Assembly (NCBI GenBank): GCA_950295325.1
Contig: OX485805.1
Span: 32,907,501 to 32,971,500 of the forward strand
Direction: 5' to 3'
Source of the DNA: Polytrichum commune
Taxonomy: Eukaryota > Streptophyta > Polytrichopsida > Polytrichales > Polytrichaceae
DNA: 64,000 nucleotides
Shown here: positions 21,604 through 32,799 of the stretch, one piece after another
How the letters are laid out: every line of letters begins with the position of its first letter
How positions within the stretch are numbered: position 1 is the first letter of the stretch
The notes under the pieces: model-generated
The model's database searches: none
What the model was told of the DNA's origin: nothing
What the model saw: the letters and a program-made list of their open reading frames with translations, nothing else
Program-made: the position numbers and the translations under genes

Positions 21604-24302
21604 GTTGGGTTTGTTTCCATCATCTCAATCTCTGTGCATAAACCTTTCGGAATTTATAGGAGTGCATTGGAGCAGATTCGAAGTTGGGGTAAAAATGGAC
21701 GGGGGTGAGGGGCTTTGGAAGACCTTCAAGTTGAGGATTAGTTTTGATGGATTGGAAAACGATGAGAAAAACATGTTTTTGGATATAGCATGTTTCTTTC
21801 CCATGGGCATGCAGAAACAAAGAGCCTTGAATATATGTACCAACTATGGAGGCTCCCCAAATCATGTGCTTGATGTGTTGGTGAACAAATCATTGGTTAA
21901 GATAAATCATTGGGGGGAACTAGAAATGCACGACCAACTACGTGACATGGGACGTATGATTGTCGAGACGGACAAAGAATATTTGGGCACTCGAATCTGG
22001 AAACTAGACATGATTCCTTTACGAATTGGATCAGCACATGACAAGGTATGGTGCAAATAAAAGAACTTAATAAGGTGGATTTTTGTAAAATGCAAGTACA
22101 AATATGTTGGTGAACGATTGCCTCTCCTTGAAGTTGTTTAAATTTTATATTTGACACTTGTATAATATGCAATGAAAATGGTTTTCTCATGTTATCTAAA
22201 CACAACAGTTGAATTTTGTTACCACTCCATTAAACAAAACATAATTTTGACATTTTGTGGTGCATTGGGACCCCAGAACTACAAGAAATTAGAAGCAATT
22301 TATATAGATGAAGAAATTTCACAATGGCTTAGGGACAATTCCACACGCCTAAAAGACCTTGATCTAAGCTCCCTTCAACTATTGATATGTGACGAATTGA
22401 CGACATTACCGGAGGGATTGGGAAACTTCACTTCTTTGACAACATTGAATTTCCATCGGTCTCTGAGTTTGACAACATTACCGGAGGGATTGGGGAACTT
22501 CACTTCTTTGACAAGATTGAATTTGGCTTGGTGTTCGAGCTTGACGATATTACCGGAGGGATTGGGAAACTTGATTTCTTTGACAACATTGAATTTGTGT
22601 GAATGTTCGAGCTTGACCACATTACCGGACGGATTGGGGAACTTGACTTCTTTGACAACATTGATTTTGTGTTGGTGTTTGAGCTTGACAAGATTACCGG
22701 AGGGATTGGGAAACTTGATTTCTTTGACAAAATTGAATTTGTCTAGATGTTTGAGCTTGACCACATTACCGGACGGATTGGGGAACTTGACTTCTTTGAC
22801 AATATTGAATTTGTCTAAATGTTTGCGCTTGACAAGATTACCGGAGGGATTGGGAAACTTGACTTCTTTGACAACATTGGATTTGTCTAAATGTTTGCGC
22901 TTGAATACATTACCGGAGGGATTGGGGAACTTGACTTCTTTGACAAATTTGAATTTGTACTGGTGTTTGAGCTTGACAAGATTACCGGAGGGATTGGGAA
23001 ACTTGACTTCTTTGACAACATTGGATTTGTCTAAATGTTTGCGCTTGAATACATTACCGGAGGGATTGGGAAACTTGATTTTTTTGACAACATTGGATTT
23101 GAATGAATGTTGGAGCTTGAGGACATTACCGGAGGGATTGGGGAACTTGATTTCTTTGAAAATATTGAATTTGTCTTGGTGTTCGAGATTGACGACAGTA
23201 CCGGAGGAATTGGGGAACTTGACTTCTTTGACAACATTGAATTTTTCTTGGTGCTCTAGCTTGTCGACATTACCGGAGGGATTGGGAAACTTGACTTCTT
23301 TGACAACATTGAATTTAAATGAATGTTGGAGCTTGACGACATTACCGGAGGGATTGGGGAACTTGATTTCTTTGACAACATTGAATTTGTTTGAATGTGA
23401 GAGCTTGACAATATTACCGGAGGGATTAGGAAACTTGAGTTCTTTGACAACATTGGATTTGTCTCAATGTTTAAGCTTGACGACATTGCCAGAGGGATTG
23501 GGGAACTTGACTTCTTTGATAACATTGAAGTTCATTGGGTGTTCGAGGTTGACAACATTACCGGAGGGATTGGCGAACTTAACTTCTTTGACAACATTGA
23601 ATTGGTCTTGGTGTTTGAGCTTGACAACATTACCACAGGGATTGGGAAACTGGATTCTTTGACAACATTGAATTTGTCTGAATGTTCGAGCTTGACGACA
23701 TTACCAGAGGGATTGGGGAATGTCACTTCTTTGTTAACATTGGATTTATCTATATGTGGGAGCTTGAAAACTTTATCTGAGATATTTGACACTTAACTTC
23801 CTTGACAACATTGAATTTGTCAGAATGTTCGAGGGTGACGACATTACCGGAGGAATTGGGAAACTCGACTTCTTTGACAACATTGGATTTGTTTCAATGT
23901 TTGAGCTTGACGACATTACCGGAGGGATTGAAAAACTTGAATTCTTTCACAACATTGAGTTTGTCAAGGTGTTCGAGCTTGAAAACATTACCGAAGGGAT
24001 TGGGGAACTTGACTTCTTTGGCAAAGTTGTTAATGTCTAACTGTGAGAGCTTGACAACATTACCGGAGGGATTGAGGAACTTAATTTCTTTGACAACATT
24101 GGATTTGTGTGGGTGTTCGAGGTTGACAACATTTCCGAAGGGATCTAGGAACTTGATTCCTTTGACAACATTGGATTTGTCTTTCTATCACAACTTGATG
24201 ACATTACTGGAGGGATTTGGGAATTTGATATCTTTGACAACATTGAATTTGTCTTGGTGTTCGAGCTCGACAACATTACTTGCATCCAACACTTATATCT
24301 AG
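21604..24302 (+). pseudogene. NB-ARC/LRR disease-resistance gene relic (NLR)
   Basis: Exon 1 (about 21604-22045) encodes the C-terminal NB-ARC part: LRISFDGLENDEKNMFLDIA, LVNKSLVKI and MHDQLRDMGRMIV, the ARC2/MHD region typical of TIR-type NLRs. It ends in AAG|GTATGG. A 231-bp intron ends at ccccag (22271-22276), in matching phase. Exon 2 then encodes about 26 leucine-rich repeats of exactly 24 residues (72 bp), consensus LTTLPEGLGNLTSLTTLNLS. The frame breaks at about 23655 (one base missing), again near 23793, and probably near 21700, where a better match lies in another frame. No TIR domain, P-loop or kinase-2 motif is visible upstream. Intact relatives sense pathogen effectors in the cytosol. 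This copy is 5'-truncated and dead. Confidence 0.85.
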
Positions 24303-24459
24303 TCAGCCCCATGAAACAAACTAGCTCCCTTGAGCAATGTTATGTCCTTGAAGATAGAGAATCTTTATTTTGATAATGAAGAAGATATTCATATGAGTTT
24401 CAAAAACTATGAGGAATTTTTTTAGGTTCAATCATCTTATTGATAAGGCAAGCTTAGGG

Positions 24460-24990
24460 CCTTGAAAGGACACTTAAATTAGCTCTGCAACCATTTCTTG
24501 TAGGATATGAATTTGCAAGCAATTAGAGCGAGATGATTACCAAATCCCAAATCATGCATGTGGTCATTTTCCTCATGGTTGTTGGAGCTCATATGAGTAT
24601 CTCATTGTCAAAGTGAATTTGAATCTCTTCCGGAGGGATCTGATGATTCAAAACATTTATAATGAATATAATTTATTTATTATGAGCTCAAATGTTTTTG
24701 AGGAAAATGGCTATGGACGTGATTTGAACTTGCTAATCATCTTGCACAAATTACGTGTTTCATAAAGTATGTGGGTGTTAATAAACTTGATTTCATGTTC
24801 TCCAACTTCTATTGATGAAGTTTATGCAATGAAACTTGTCTTGCATGCAAATCTATGATGCAACATCACCAAAATTGGACTTTCCTTGATTTACTTACGA
24901 TTATCAAAAGTGCATGTGTGCTAATTTTTAAAATTATTGCCTATATCCTCAAATTGTGTTGACCATTGAATGCAAAATGGTTGATAAATT
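24460..24990 (+). repeat. Dispersed repeat R2, copy 3
   Basis: 24690-24990 matches 9521-9860 (tgagctcaaat, gaggaaaatggctatgg, ctaatcatcttgcac, tcatgttctccaacttct). The part before it matches 11160-11260, with gagatgattaccaaatc and tcctcatgg-tgttggagctcatatga. No gene content. Confidence 0.7.
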
Positions 24991-25009
24991 TTGAGCATGT
25001 AGTCTAATA

Positions 25010-25190
25010 GATGGTTTTTCTAAGCAAACAACCTTGTTCTAGTATTGTGGGGAAACTAACAATCTTCAAGCAAACTCCATGTGCACTTCCTCTTCCAAGT
25101 CTCCATCTACGAAAGTTATCTTAACATCTATATGTTTGATTCTCCAGCCCTTCTTTGAGGCAATTGCGACTACAATTATGATTGTCAACC
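25010..25190 (-). pseudogene. copia reverse transcriptase fragment
   Basis: Reading the minus strand, IASKKGWRIKHIDVKITFV is followed by DGDLEEEVHME. This matches the copia RT stretch in which DVKTAFLNGDLEEEVYM is usual and the first catalytic aspartate lies. Then, after stops, VCLLRK resembles the KLKKSLYGLKQ block. It is a short, broken fragment. Confidence 0.7.
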
Positions 25191-25513
25191 ACTTTACGGT
25201 AGGAGCTGATATATAGTGGTACGTAGAGAACATCACTTATTTTCTTTACTTCACCATCATGGGAAGACAATGCATTTCCCTTCCATTTGACAAAGTGAGG
25301 TTGCCCACCAGCAAATCGAACATTGGATTTTCCAACATCTTTTACCTCAAACATTTGTGACAAATTTCCTACCACATGTTTTGTGGCCCCTAAGTCTAGA
25401 TACCACCTATTGTCTTCATTCCTGGTGTCAATGGATAACATGGTAGCATCGAACATTTCTAAAGCTTCCCTTATATTTGGAGTCCTGAGTTGTTCTTGGA
25501 CAGAGTTCATCAT
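25191..25513 (-). pseudogene. copia protease remnant
   Basis: The frame encodes RWYLDLGATKHVVGN, the copia protease site where DSGAT is expected. Here Ser is Leu. It continues with LYVPLYISSYRKV near its end, the spacer before GAG-pre-integrase. The frame is cut where the deletion joins it to reverse transcriptase. Confidence 0.75.
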
Positions 25514-25570
25514 AGGTTTGTGCTCTAATCATCTTGGTGTATGGTGGAAAACTCTTTGCTACGGACGACG

Positions 25571-26767
25571 CTAAGTACAATTACTGGCAAAATGGCCCCA
25601 CTCCCCGCATGTATTGCAGTGTCGTCTTTGCATCCCTCTTGGTATTTTTGACGTTCTCATGTTGTTGACATTCAGCATGGGCCCTTTGGGAAAAAATGTC
25701 ATAGGTGATCCATGATTTATCACTAGTCCTTTGTAAAATGTTTCAAAATGTTGTCTTACCCTCATGATTGACAGTGCCTTGTGATGTGGTGGATCTTCTT
25801 CTCTTACGGCTTCTTCTAAAAACAGTTTTCTGCAAAGTTTTTTTTGAAATATGGCAACTCACCTTGATAGACCACTGCATGGACGAAGGGGTCGTAGCTC
25901 TTTGGGAATGCTCCAAGCGTAATCTACATAACTCAATTATTTGGAACACCTTCACCAACACTTGAGAGTTGAGAACAAGCTCTTTGATTGTCTTGATGAA
26001 ATATTCAATTGGTGTGCCCTCCGTGAGCTTGATTGTTTAACTTGTCGGTCAAATGTAATGTTGTGGCTCCATTATGAGGTTCAAAAATATTTCTCAAAGT
26101 TTCTCAACATGAGTCTGATTCTTCACAATTTGTTACGTGATGAAATACATTGCCCTTGACTGACAGTATGAGGATTGTCAATCCCCTTTCCATCTCAAGT
26201 GAAATTCCTACAAGTTCTATACACGGGGAGGTCACTCCATTGTCAAGTTGAACACCACGTGCAAACAAAGTTTGCTACCTCTATATTACATGCCATAGAT
26301 AATTTTTAAAATTCTCTTGCATATACATAACCATTGATAGTATCTTCTTTTTTTTGAAATTTTTAGTCATCTTCGTTTTTTGTAGTAATGTTTTTAGTTC
26401 AATTATGTGTCATTCTAGTTAGAAACGACCGGTATGTTTTATAAAAAAATAAAAAAATCATCGAATTTAGTTACCATTTTTTATTATGTACTCATGAAAA
26501 AAAACTGATAAAAATTTGACCCATTTTGGTGATGCTTTATGTAAAAAGTAGGATTTTTTACATGTAAAGTGTTCGCACGTGGTTGTTCAACTTTACAATG
26601 AAGTGACCTCCCCGTGGTTCTATAATTATCTTGGCCTCTTGAGGACACACAAGATGCCACAGTTTCTTTTCTTTGAATACAGTCCTCATCTTAATTTTCC
26701 AGATGCCATAGTTGGTCGTCCCTTCGAGTTTGTCAGACTCGGCAATGCTAAAAGTATTTGTTGCCAT
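25571..26767 (-). pseudogene. copia gag remnant with zinc knuckle
   Basis: The N-terminus at 26767 reads KLEGTTNYGIWKIKMRTVF, the DUF4219/UBN2 gag start (NYxxWkxkM). Intermediate parts lie in broken frames. The C-terminal frame 25765-25571 carries the zinc knuckle CNTCGEWGHFASNC (C-x2-C-x4-H-x4-C). Stops and frame changes show decay. Confidence 0.78.
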
Positions 26768-27030
26768 CCTATAAGCCTTTCACTTAACTATCAAAACTTA
26801 GTAATTCTCTTCTTACACTATTGTCTATGCTAGTTCCAAGCTATCGCTTGTGTGCATTGTGCTTGGAGGTCGTTATTCCAACTAGTCGCATCAACATTTG
26901 GTCTTCAACTCGAACTTCCACTTCTCCTAACGATCAACCCTTCAAACATGGTTGCTATCAAGATGCCATTCTTCTTCCATCCGTGCAGCAACTGCTCCTT
27001 TTTCAAGACTCCTCCAAGCCTCGTACATTC

Positions 27031-27042
27031 GCTCTGGTACCA
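27031..27042 (-). promoter_or_regulatory. Retrotransposon primer-binding site
   Basis: The minus strand reads TGGTACCAGAGC immediately after the LTR end ...CAACA. This matches the plant initiator-Met tRNA-complementary site TGGTATCAGAGC with one change, and it is correctly placed directly inside the 5' LTR. Confidence 0.75.
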
Positions 27043-27334
27043 TGTTGGAACAGTGGTCTTTGTTTTATCATAGCAAAGTGTACCTCAACAAGTGAACAAC
27101 ATTATACATTGAACATGTATAGATACTCAACATATTAACCTCTACCGATATCTAGATTGATAGAGAAAAACTTGCTAGACAACTGTGCACAAATGCTCCT
27201 GGTTGCTAATCGACATGGTTCCCTAAACTTTTGCCTAAAGGATAATATGACCCATTTGCACTTTACTGATGATAATAATTTGTTTCCCTATCTATTAGTG
27301 GTAAAAAAACAAGATGTGTAAAATGGTTTCAACA
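27043..27334 (-). repeat. Putative copia 5' LTR
   Basis: A 292-bp segment bounded by TGTTGAAACC and TTCCAACA on the minus strand, i.e. TG...CA with a 5-bp inverted end. The inner boundary is secure because the primer-binding site abuts it. The outer boundary is chosen from the matching inverted end and is less certain. Confidence 0.6.
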
Positions 27335-27869
27335 CATTTCATATAATAATCACAATGGCCCCATCCCATGGCCGTGGATACCCCTGCAGCCTAGCCTGCT
27401 TCCCACCTCCACCTCCCCTCCCCCACCTTCTTCACAACCTCGCTACTGATCTCCAATCTTTATGATTAACCTGTGCAGTGCGAGGCTCCCGAGTCCGTGG
27501 GGTTTCATGTTGGTTGGTTTGATTTCGTGTGTTTTGCAGTTGAGCACTTTGTACTTGTTAAGAACTTCATTCTGAGCCTCCTTTGATCCCCCTTTGATCG
27601 GTAGCTCTACTTGTGAAAAGTTCCATTTCTTCTACAATTCTTCTGCGTGTTGAGAGTGGCCAAAGTCACCGACCGTACTTCTTTTGGCTAAATTTATAGT
27701 ACACCTTTGTCAAGGTTTGACGCGGGTTAAGGACGTGAGTTGTCGACGCTGTGTCTCCTAGAGTTCCCTTCCTAGAGAAACTTCAGTTAGCATCCCCTCA
27801 CACAAATCCCTCGCAAATCTTACGGAGAGCCGGCTTAGATTTCCGGGGAGGTTTTGGGCAAACATGGTC

Positions 27870-28075
27870 GAGATCCAAGTGTTTCCAAGTCCAACCAGTT
27901 ACGTCATGTTGGTGTCTTTCGGTTTTCCTCTATCAATTTGAAGTATGTCCTGTACATTTTTCTCAAATGATCGGCAACTTGCCTAGAGTCTTGAAACCAA
28001 AGCGGATATTTCTCAGACTCAAGCGACCCATCTGTAACTAGCGGTCGGATCTCCCCGTTCGTAGGCGCAAGAAGC
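27870..28075 (-). repeat. Dispersed repeat R1, copy 3
   Basis: The minus strand reads GEIRPLVTDGSLESEKYPLW then FQDSRQVADHLRKMYR, closest to copy 1 at 3696-3830, because both belong to the duplicated AP2-like locus. It extends further, into the tccaagtccaaccagttac block seen in the copies at 39.4 and 43.9 kb. Confidence 0.7.
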
Positions 28076-28166
28076 AAAAAAAAATTAATTAGGCCATTGA
28101 CTTGGCGTGGGAGATGGCAACAATGCGTTCATAACCGTCGGGTGTGGGAGCCGGCACATATGAGAC

Positions 28167-29070
28167 ATGCCTTCAGGCCTTGGGAGCAAGTTTCTGATAA
28201 TTTGTTTGCAGATTCTGCATGATCTCCTAGAGGAGAATGAATCTGCTTCTGTCGCAGAAGTACACAAGCTGGCAATCAAGGTAGTTCAATTATCAGAAGG
28301 AGTAGACAAGGTGGTTCAAGACCTTAGTTATGATTTAGGAACAACTTGGCTGGCCTATCTAGAGACTGTTCGAAAAGTCACGAACGCTACTCTACGGGGA
28401 TAGGTACAAGGAGGGGAGTGTTTCAGACCCTGAAATACACAAAAGATTTCAGTGCCCGAGGGTGAGGACAGAATTATTTGCAAATATCACATCTGTAGAA
28501 GAGCTGAAATATTTGATGTTGAAGTTCAAACAAGTTCTTGACTACATGATCGTACCTATAATTAAGCTTTTGAACTTCTTCGTCAACGAGAATTTTCGCT
28601 AATCTGTGAAAAATGCCCTGAATTCTCAGAATTGGAAGGAACTGGAAAGTCTCATCATACCTATTGCTTTAGCTTTTCTTGGTAAAGCAGCAGAATATCA
28701 TGATGCCTTCGTCATTGCTGCACTTCTGTTTTTGTCAAGGATTTACCAATATTGGATCGGTTTGGTTGGAAGGGGTGGTGGTAAAATATACTCATCTGGT
28801 TCGTTAGAATTCAGGTCCATATATATCTCGATTGTGCTGTTCCAAGGTGCCTACATTTGGATCAAGTTTAGAGACGTTGCTCCTGAGTCAAACCAGCACC
28901 CCTCGCCAGGATTGTACCGCAAATCTAGAAAGAACGAGTTGGGGGAGAGGGTGTACTATGGCAAGTACGAGCCCCGTTTCAAGCCTCTAGGTTCCAAAAA
29001 CTACATTTATGTTGGCTGTTACGAACAGGAAGAGGATTTGAAGGCTTATTATCAAATACTCGCCTTATGA
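28167..29070 (+). pseudogene. AP2-like plant protein, copy 2, frameshifts and premature stop
   Basis: Paralogue of 3842-5721; the similarity starts upstream near 27390 and includes the leader. Frame 1 (28167-28403) encodes GVDKVVQDL and GTTWLAYLETV, then shifts. Frame 2 (28606-29070) encodes the middle: SLIIPIALAFLGKA, YSSGSLEFRSIYISIV, KFRDVAPESNQHPSPGL and NELGERVYYGKYEPRFKP. It then has YIYVGCYEQEEDLKAYYQIL, which keeps the AP2-like segment in frame where copy 1 has lost a base. A substitution then makes TGA at 29068-29070, where copy 1 reads FLYGK. The coiled-coil tail is absent. Similarity fades by about 29180. Confidence 0.75.
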
Positions 29071-29179
29071 TTTGGCAAGCAGGACGCTCAAGACGGGGCT
29101 CCCTCTGGAAAATGAATCCACTTATCATATTCCAGACATGCCCTACCAAACGCAGCGCCTTGTCCAGACCAGAACAAGA

Positions 29180-29989
29180 ATGCAAAACAACTGATCATAG
29201 ACTCATACATACATAAACTCTCGCGGTTGCATTAACAAGGCACGACCTGTGCAGGACAAGTAATTTGGAGCGTATCCAGTTGGCAGTACTACTATGACTT
29301 CGATGACACCACTTTACAATCAGAAACTGTAACTGCTACAAGGAAAACATCTACCCATAATTTTTATAACGTGAGAATACTACTTGAGAATATTGTATCC
29401 GGTTCACTTGAAGTCAATCACGCACAAAGCTTCGGGCAGAACTAATGATCAGGAGCAGCACGCGAGTTCTCCGATGCTGGAACGCACCGTGTCATAGTAT
29501 CTTTGATATCCTTCAGGATCCTTTCCAACTCCTACACAAGTTCATCAACGATGACAGAATTCAGAATCCTCGACATCTCAATGCATGTGAAACATTTAAA
29601 GTTTCCTCAAGATCAAACAGATTAAGGTTCCAAAAAGCGTTCACATCCCTAAACCCTAAACCCTAAACTCACATCCCCTCTTTTTTGCAGCGGCTTCCAT
29701 CCTGCACCCTTGGTCTTCGCAGCCATGGCTTCTGCTTTCCCCTGTTGCAACAAGTAGAAATGTCAGGCTCAGAACTGGTACCATCCCTTCTTTAATCTCC
29801 ACAAAATCCATAACATCAATTATGTGATTCAGTTACAACCCATAACTCATGGGATAACTCAAACTGGACACCTCCTATGAATTAATCACAGTGGCACCGC
29901 GATCCTGCTCAGATTTCCTGGAGTTTCCCTCCCTTGCTATCCTCTCTCAGGCTAGTAACTAGTGTGGATATTTAAATGCAGCTTCCACT
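29180..29989. other. No gene recognised; three telomere-type repeats
   Basis: No open frame can be assigned. CCCTAAA occurs three times in a row at 29647-29667, identical to the Arabidopsis-type plant telomere repeat. It is probably a promoter-type telo-box cluster or an interstitial remnant. Confidence 0.55.
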
Positions 29990-30960
29990 TGTGGAGCTGC
30001 AACTATGTCCTGCAAATAAATTTGACGAGTGTAGTCGCAGTGGGAAGCTATTAACGATGAACAACTGTGAACAAGGATACTTAGCTGGGAGTGGAGTAGA
30101 TGCTATTTCATACGAGATTTCGGTGAGGGAAGGTCACGTGGAGATGAGGCAGGGTGGAGAAGTGGAGAGTACTCGAGAGTGGAGGCGGGGGATGGAGCTC
30201 AACGGCGGGAGCTTGACATTTGCATGGCGAGAGCAAGGGGAGAGCAAAGTATATCAGCAAATTTCAAAGGGGAGGGTGGAAGTGGGAGGGTGGAAGTTCT
30301 CAAAAGGTAGGTGGGTCTTAAATGGTTTCTGATTTGGACTAGCCCACTTCTCTTAGATGTGAAAAACACAGTTAGTACGGGATAGTTAGCAAATCCAAAT
30401 CAAGCCCATAGCCACTTTCGCCATGATTTTTGGATTTCATATGAAAGTCTTATTCATAATTATAGTGAAGATTATTGTGTTCATTAAATGGTCAAATAGT
30501 CCTCTCAAACTGTGTTGGCTTATCGAGTTTAGAATGGTTATCGTATTTTGAGAACTTCATCCAATTTTTTCTAAACACATGTCTTTTGTTGTCCATTTTT
30601 GGAGTCACACAAAATCACATACCACTTAAATATAGGTGCCAAATTAAGATTAGTTACTAAATGAGGTATGTCTACCTTAAGGCAAACATTGTGCATATTT
30701 ATGGGGTGGAGCAAAGGTGATTGTTTAAAATTGTGATATTACATAGCAATTAAGGTAGATGTGCCTAATTCAATTACTCCTCTTAATCGGACACCTATAT
30801 TTGAGTGGTATGTGATCAGGTGTGAATTCAAGAACGGATACCAAAAAGACATGTCTTTGGGAGTGGTTTAACTACATGCTAAATAACCATTCAAAGCTCA
30901 ATACTCACCATAGTTGGGGGGACCTACATGACCATTTAATGAGCACAAGAATCATATTGA
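29990..30960 (+). repeat. Dispersed repeat R2, copy 4
   Basis: gggaagctattaacgatgaac at 30041 parallels 10261. A stretch gtggaggcgggg with the following gagagcaaggggagagcaa (30178-30247) parallels 10394-10452. 30360-30650 parallels 11160-11450. Frames overlapping it (29976-30332) are not conserved between copies. Confidence 0.65.
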
Positions 30961-31467
30961 CTTTGGCATGTTTATGATGTGTGGTATTCATCAACTCTAA
31001 ATAAAAATTGTACATTAATATAATTATGACACTTTCACTTATCTGTATTGACCAATAGACTTATCCTTAAAGTCTATGAGTAAAACTCCACGCGAGTTTG
31101 CTAAAAGTGACGTCCATGTATACATGGTTATAATAAATCACATGTATGGCTTATTAGACCAAGCTATCTTTGCTGCGTTGAGGCTGAGTTGGGGTTTAGG
31201 GTGGCAGGTCCTGTTTTGATTTTCTAAAATTCTCCAAAGTTTTTCTCCCAAAGATTTTTGGGTTTAAGGAGGAGGTCCAAGGAGTTTCAGCCATGTTTCA
31301 AATTAGGCTCTGACACAAGATACTCTACTGATAGCAAAGTACTTAATAGCAAAGTCCTTGTTTGGTGCCTTTTTGGAGGACTTTTATGGATAACTCTCAT
31401 GTATGGAATGTTGCCTTACATCAGGCACGAAGCAACTGATTTCCCTCAAACCTGATTTGCCTTTCAG

Positions 31468-31720
31468 GGACCGTATCAACTTTGTGATGCTTAATGTTGA
31501 CAACCCCAAATGGGAACCGGAGTTGGATGAGTTTGGGTGGAGGGGATACCCCACTTTGAATTCCTCGACAAGAAAGGTAACGAGGAAGGAAACGTCGTCA
31601 GGAGACTCACACCTAAATTTGTGCGCGAGAATGTGATGGCAACGGCCAGGGTGATGCAACGGTGCCGTACTCGAGCATTGTTGACGCGTATTCGTCATCT
31701 GACAGTAGGCAAGCCATAGT
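31468..31720 (+). pseudogene. HCF164: HCF164-like thylakoid thioredoxin fragment
   Basis: Frame 1 reads RDRINFVMLNVDNPKWEPEL then DEFG. Frame 2 (from 31537) continues GIPHFEFLDKKGNEEGNVV. A third frame gives TVPYSSIVDAYSSSDSRQ. In order these match the C-terminal half of HCF164, a thylakoid-membrane thioredoxin-like protein needed for cytochrome b6f assembly. At least two frameshifts separate them. The CxxC redox site lies upstream in the family and is not present. A retained acceptor (cctttcag before 31468) suggests genomic duplication, not a processed copy. Confidence 0.75.
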
Positions 31721-32447
31721 TAAATCTGAGCTGATGTACCTAGTTTTTGCATTATTTTTCATCTCTAACCCTCAAATCTTTGTATATAAATCAGATTATA
31801 CTCGTAGAAGGGAACTATTTTGGTAACCACGAATTTGAACCAGCCGACAAAGAATATCACATTCTTTAAAAAAAATGTTTGCATTACAACAATTCTTTGG
31901 TCCTGGTTCAATTTTGATCCAAGGTATCATATTTTCATCTTCAATAGCTCCGAATCACTTACCATTCAATGAAGTGGTATAGGTAAGCAGTTCCATTTCT
32001 ATTACAGAGTTGTTTTTGAGAAGTGTACAAGGTAGAGAATTATCTGTCCTTCAATTGTACACCATGCCTGCTTTCTACAATCTTAGTACAAAGAATCTCC
32101 CACTCTTGAACTTGGGGAACATGTCCTCGAGTCTATCCGAGTAGCCTGATTATGTCTCCTGATCTTTCCAAAATCATCCCTTCGGCAAACAAACTTGTGC
32201 GAAAACCCTCCGCCAAACAAAATCTTCTGTTACTTGGTGGAAAATTTGTCCTCCACACTCCGACATCCTGAGTGACGAGATTGCCGACCACATAGTTGCA
32301 AATTCAGGAGGTGATCAATATGGTTGACAAGTTGACCAAGCTCCTATGTGTCGAGCTTTCGTGATGGGAATATAACCTCCCAGGTTCAGCTGCAAATTCA
32401 GCATTTGAGAGAGCCAAAACCGATGTATGTATCCTTAAACCCAAACC
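31721..32447. other. No gene recognised
   Basis: AT-rich sequence. A segment at about 32040-32310 may be the tail of a retroelement on the minus strand (text like gactcgaggacatgttcc), but it is too weak to call. Confidence 0.4.
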
Positions 32448-32765
32448 CTACAGATTCAGGAACAAAGATACCTGGTGGATGAGTGCTGCTTCGCTACCAA
32501 AGGGGGTGCCGATCTGCGCATCGTCATCTTTCACCATTGGATGCCAATCCTCGATTGTGTCCAACATCTTCCAAAGTAGACCAATGGTGAATCTTTGGTA
32601 CTTCGAAGAGTCAAAATGATGAGGCCAACAACCGGTGTCTTCAAAGGCACATGACCACGTGGGTGGTAAATTTGCAACAAATTGGCTTAACCCACGAAGG
32701 TGCATACCATAATGCAGAAAACCTTCCAAGTTGAAGATCATAACCCGCAGCCACTTGGCCCACAT
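32448..32765 (-). pseudogene. Truncated, frameshifted copy of the DUF716 gene
   Basis: This is a tandem duplicate of the 3' third of the neighbouring DUF716 gene (parent positions about 33175-32845). Its open frame carries the alternate frame of the parent: LHYGMHLRGLSQFVA and KRFTIG-like text match the parent's shadow frame, not its protein. A frame shift near the LIFNLEGF/IFNWQFF position explains this. The true frame resumes near the end, where DAQIGTPFGSEAALIHQ matches DAQIDTPMGSESALHQ of the parent. The 5' two thirds are missing. Confidence 0.82.
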
Positions 32766-32799
32766 AGCTGGTTCTCGGGTGATCCTTAAACCCCAAACC

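Larger units (their letters stand above)
25010..27334 (-). mobile_element. Decayed Ty1/copia retrotransposon with 5' LTR and primer-binding site
   Basis: On the minus strand, from right to left: a putative 5' LTR (27334-27043, TGTTG...CAACA ends), a primer-binding site, gag, zinc knuckle, protease and then directly a reverse transcriptase fragment. Integrase is missing, and the reading jumps from protease to reverse transcriptase around 25190, showing an internal deletion. No 3' LTR was found before repeat R2 at 24990. The element is truncated and non-functional. Confidence 0.85.

Noticed and set aside
22375-23792. Several long minus-strand frames of repeated Ser/Pro/Asn-rich peptide opposite the LRR array
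   Set aside because: They follow from the 72-bp sense repeat being free of stops in antisense; their peptide repeats mirror the LRR units and match no family.
32040-32310. Possible gypsy retrotransposon tail on the minus strand
   Set aside because: Only short textual resemblance (ctcgagg, a caagagtgggag block) with no protein domain; not enough to call.
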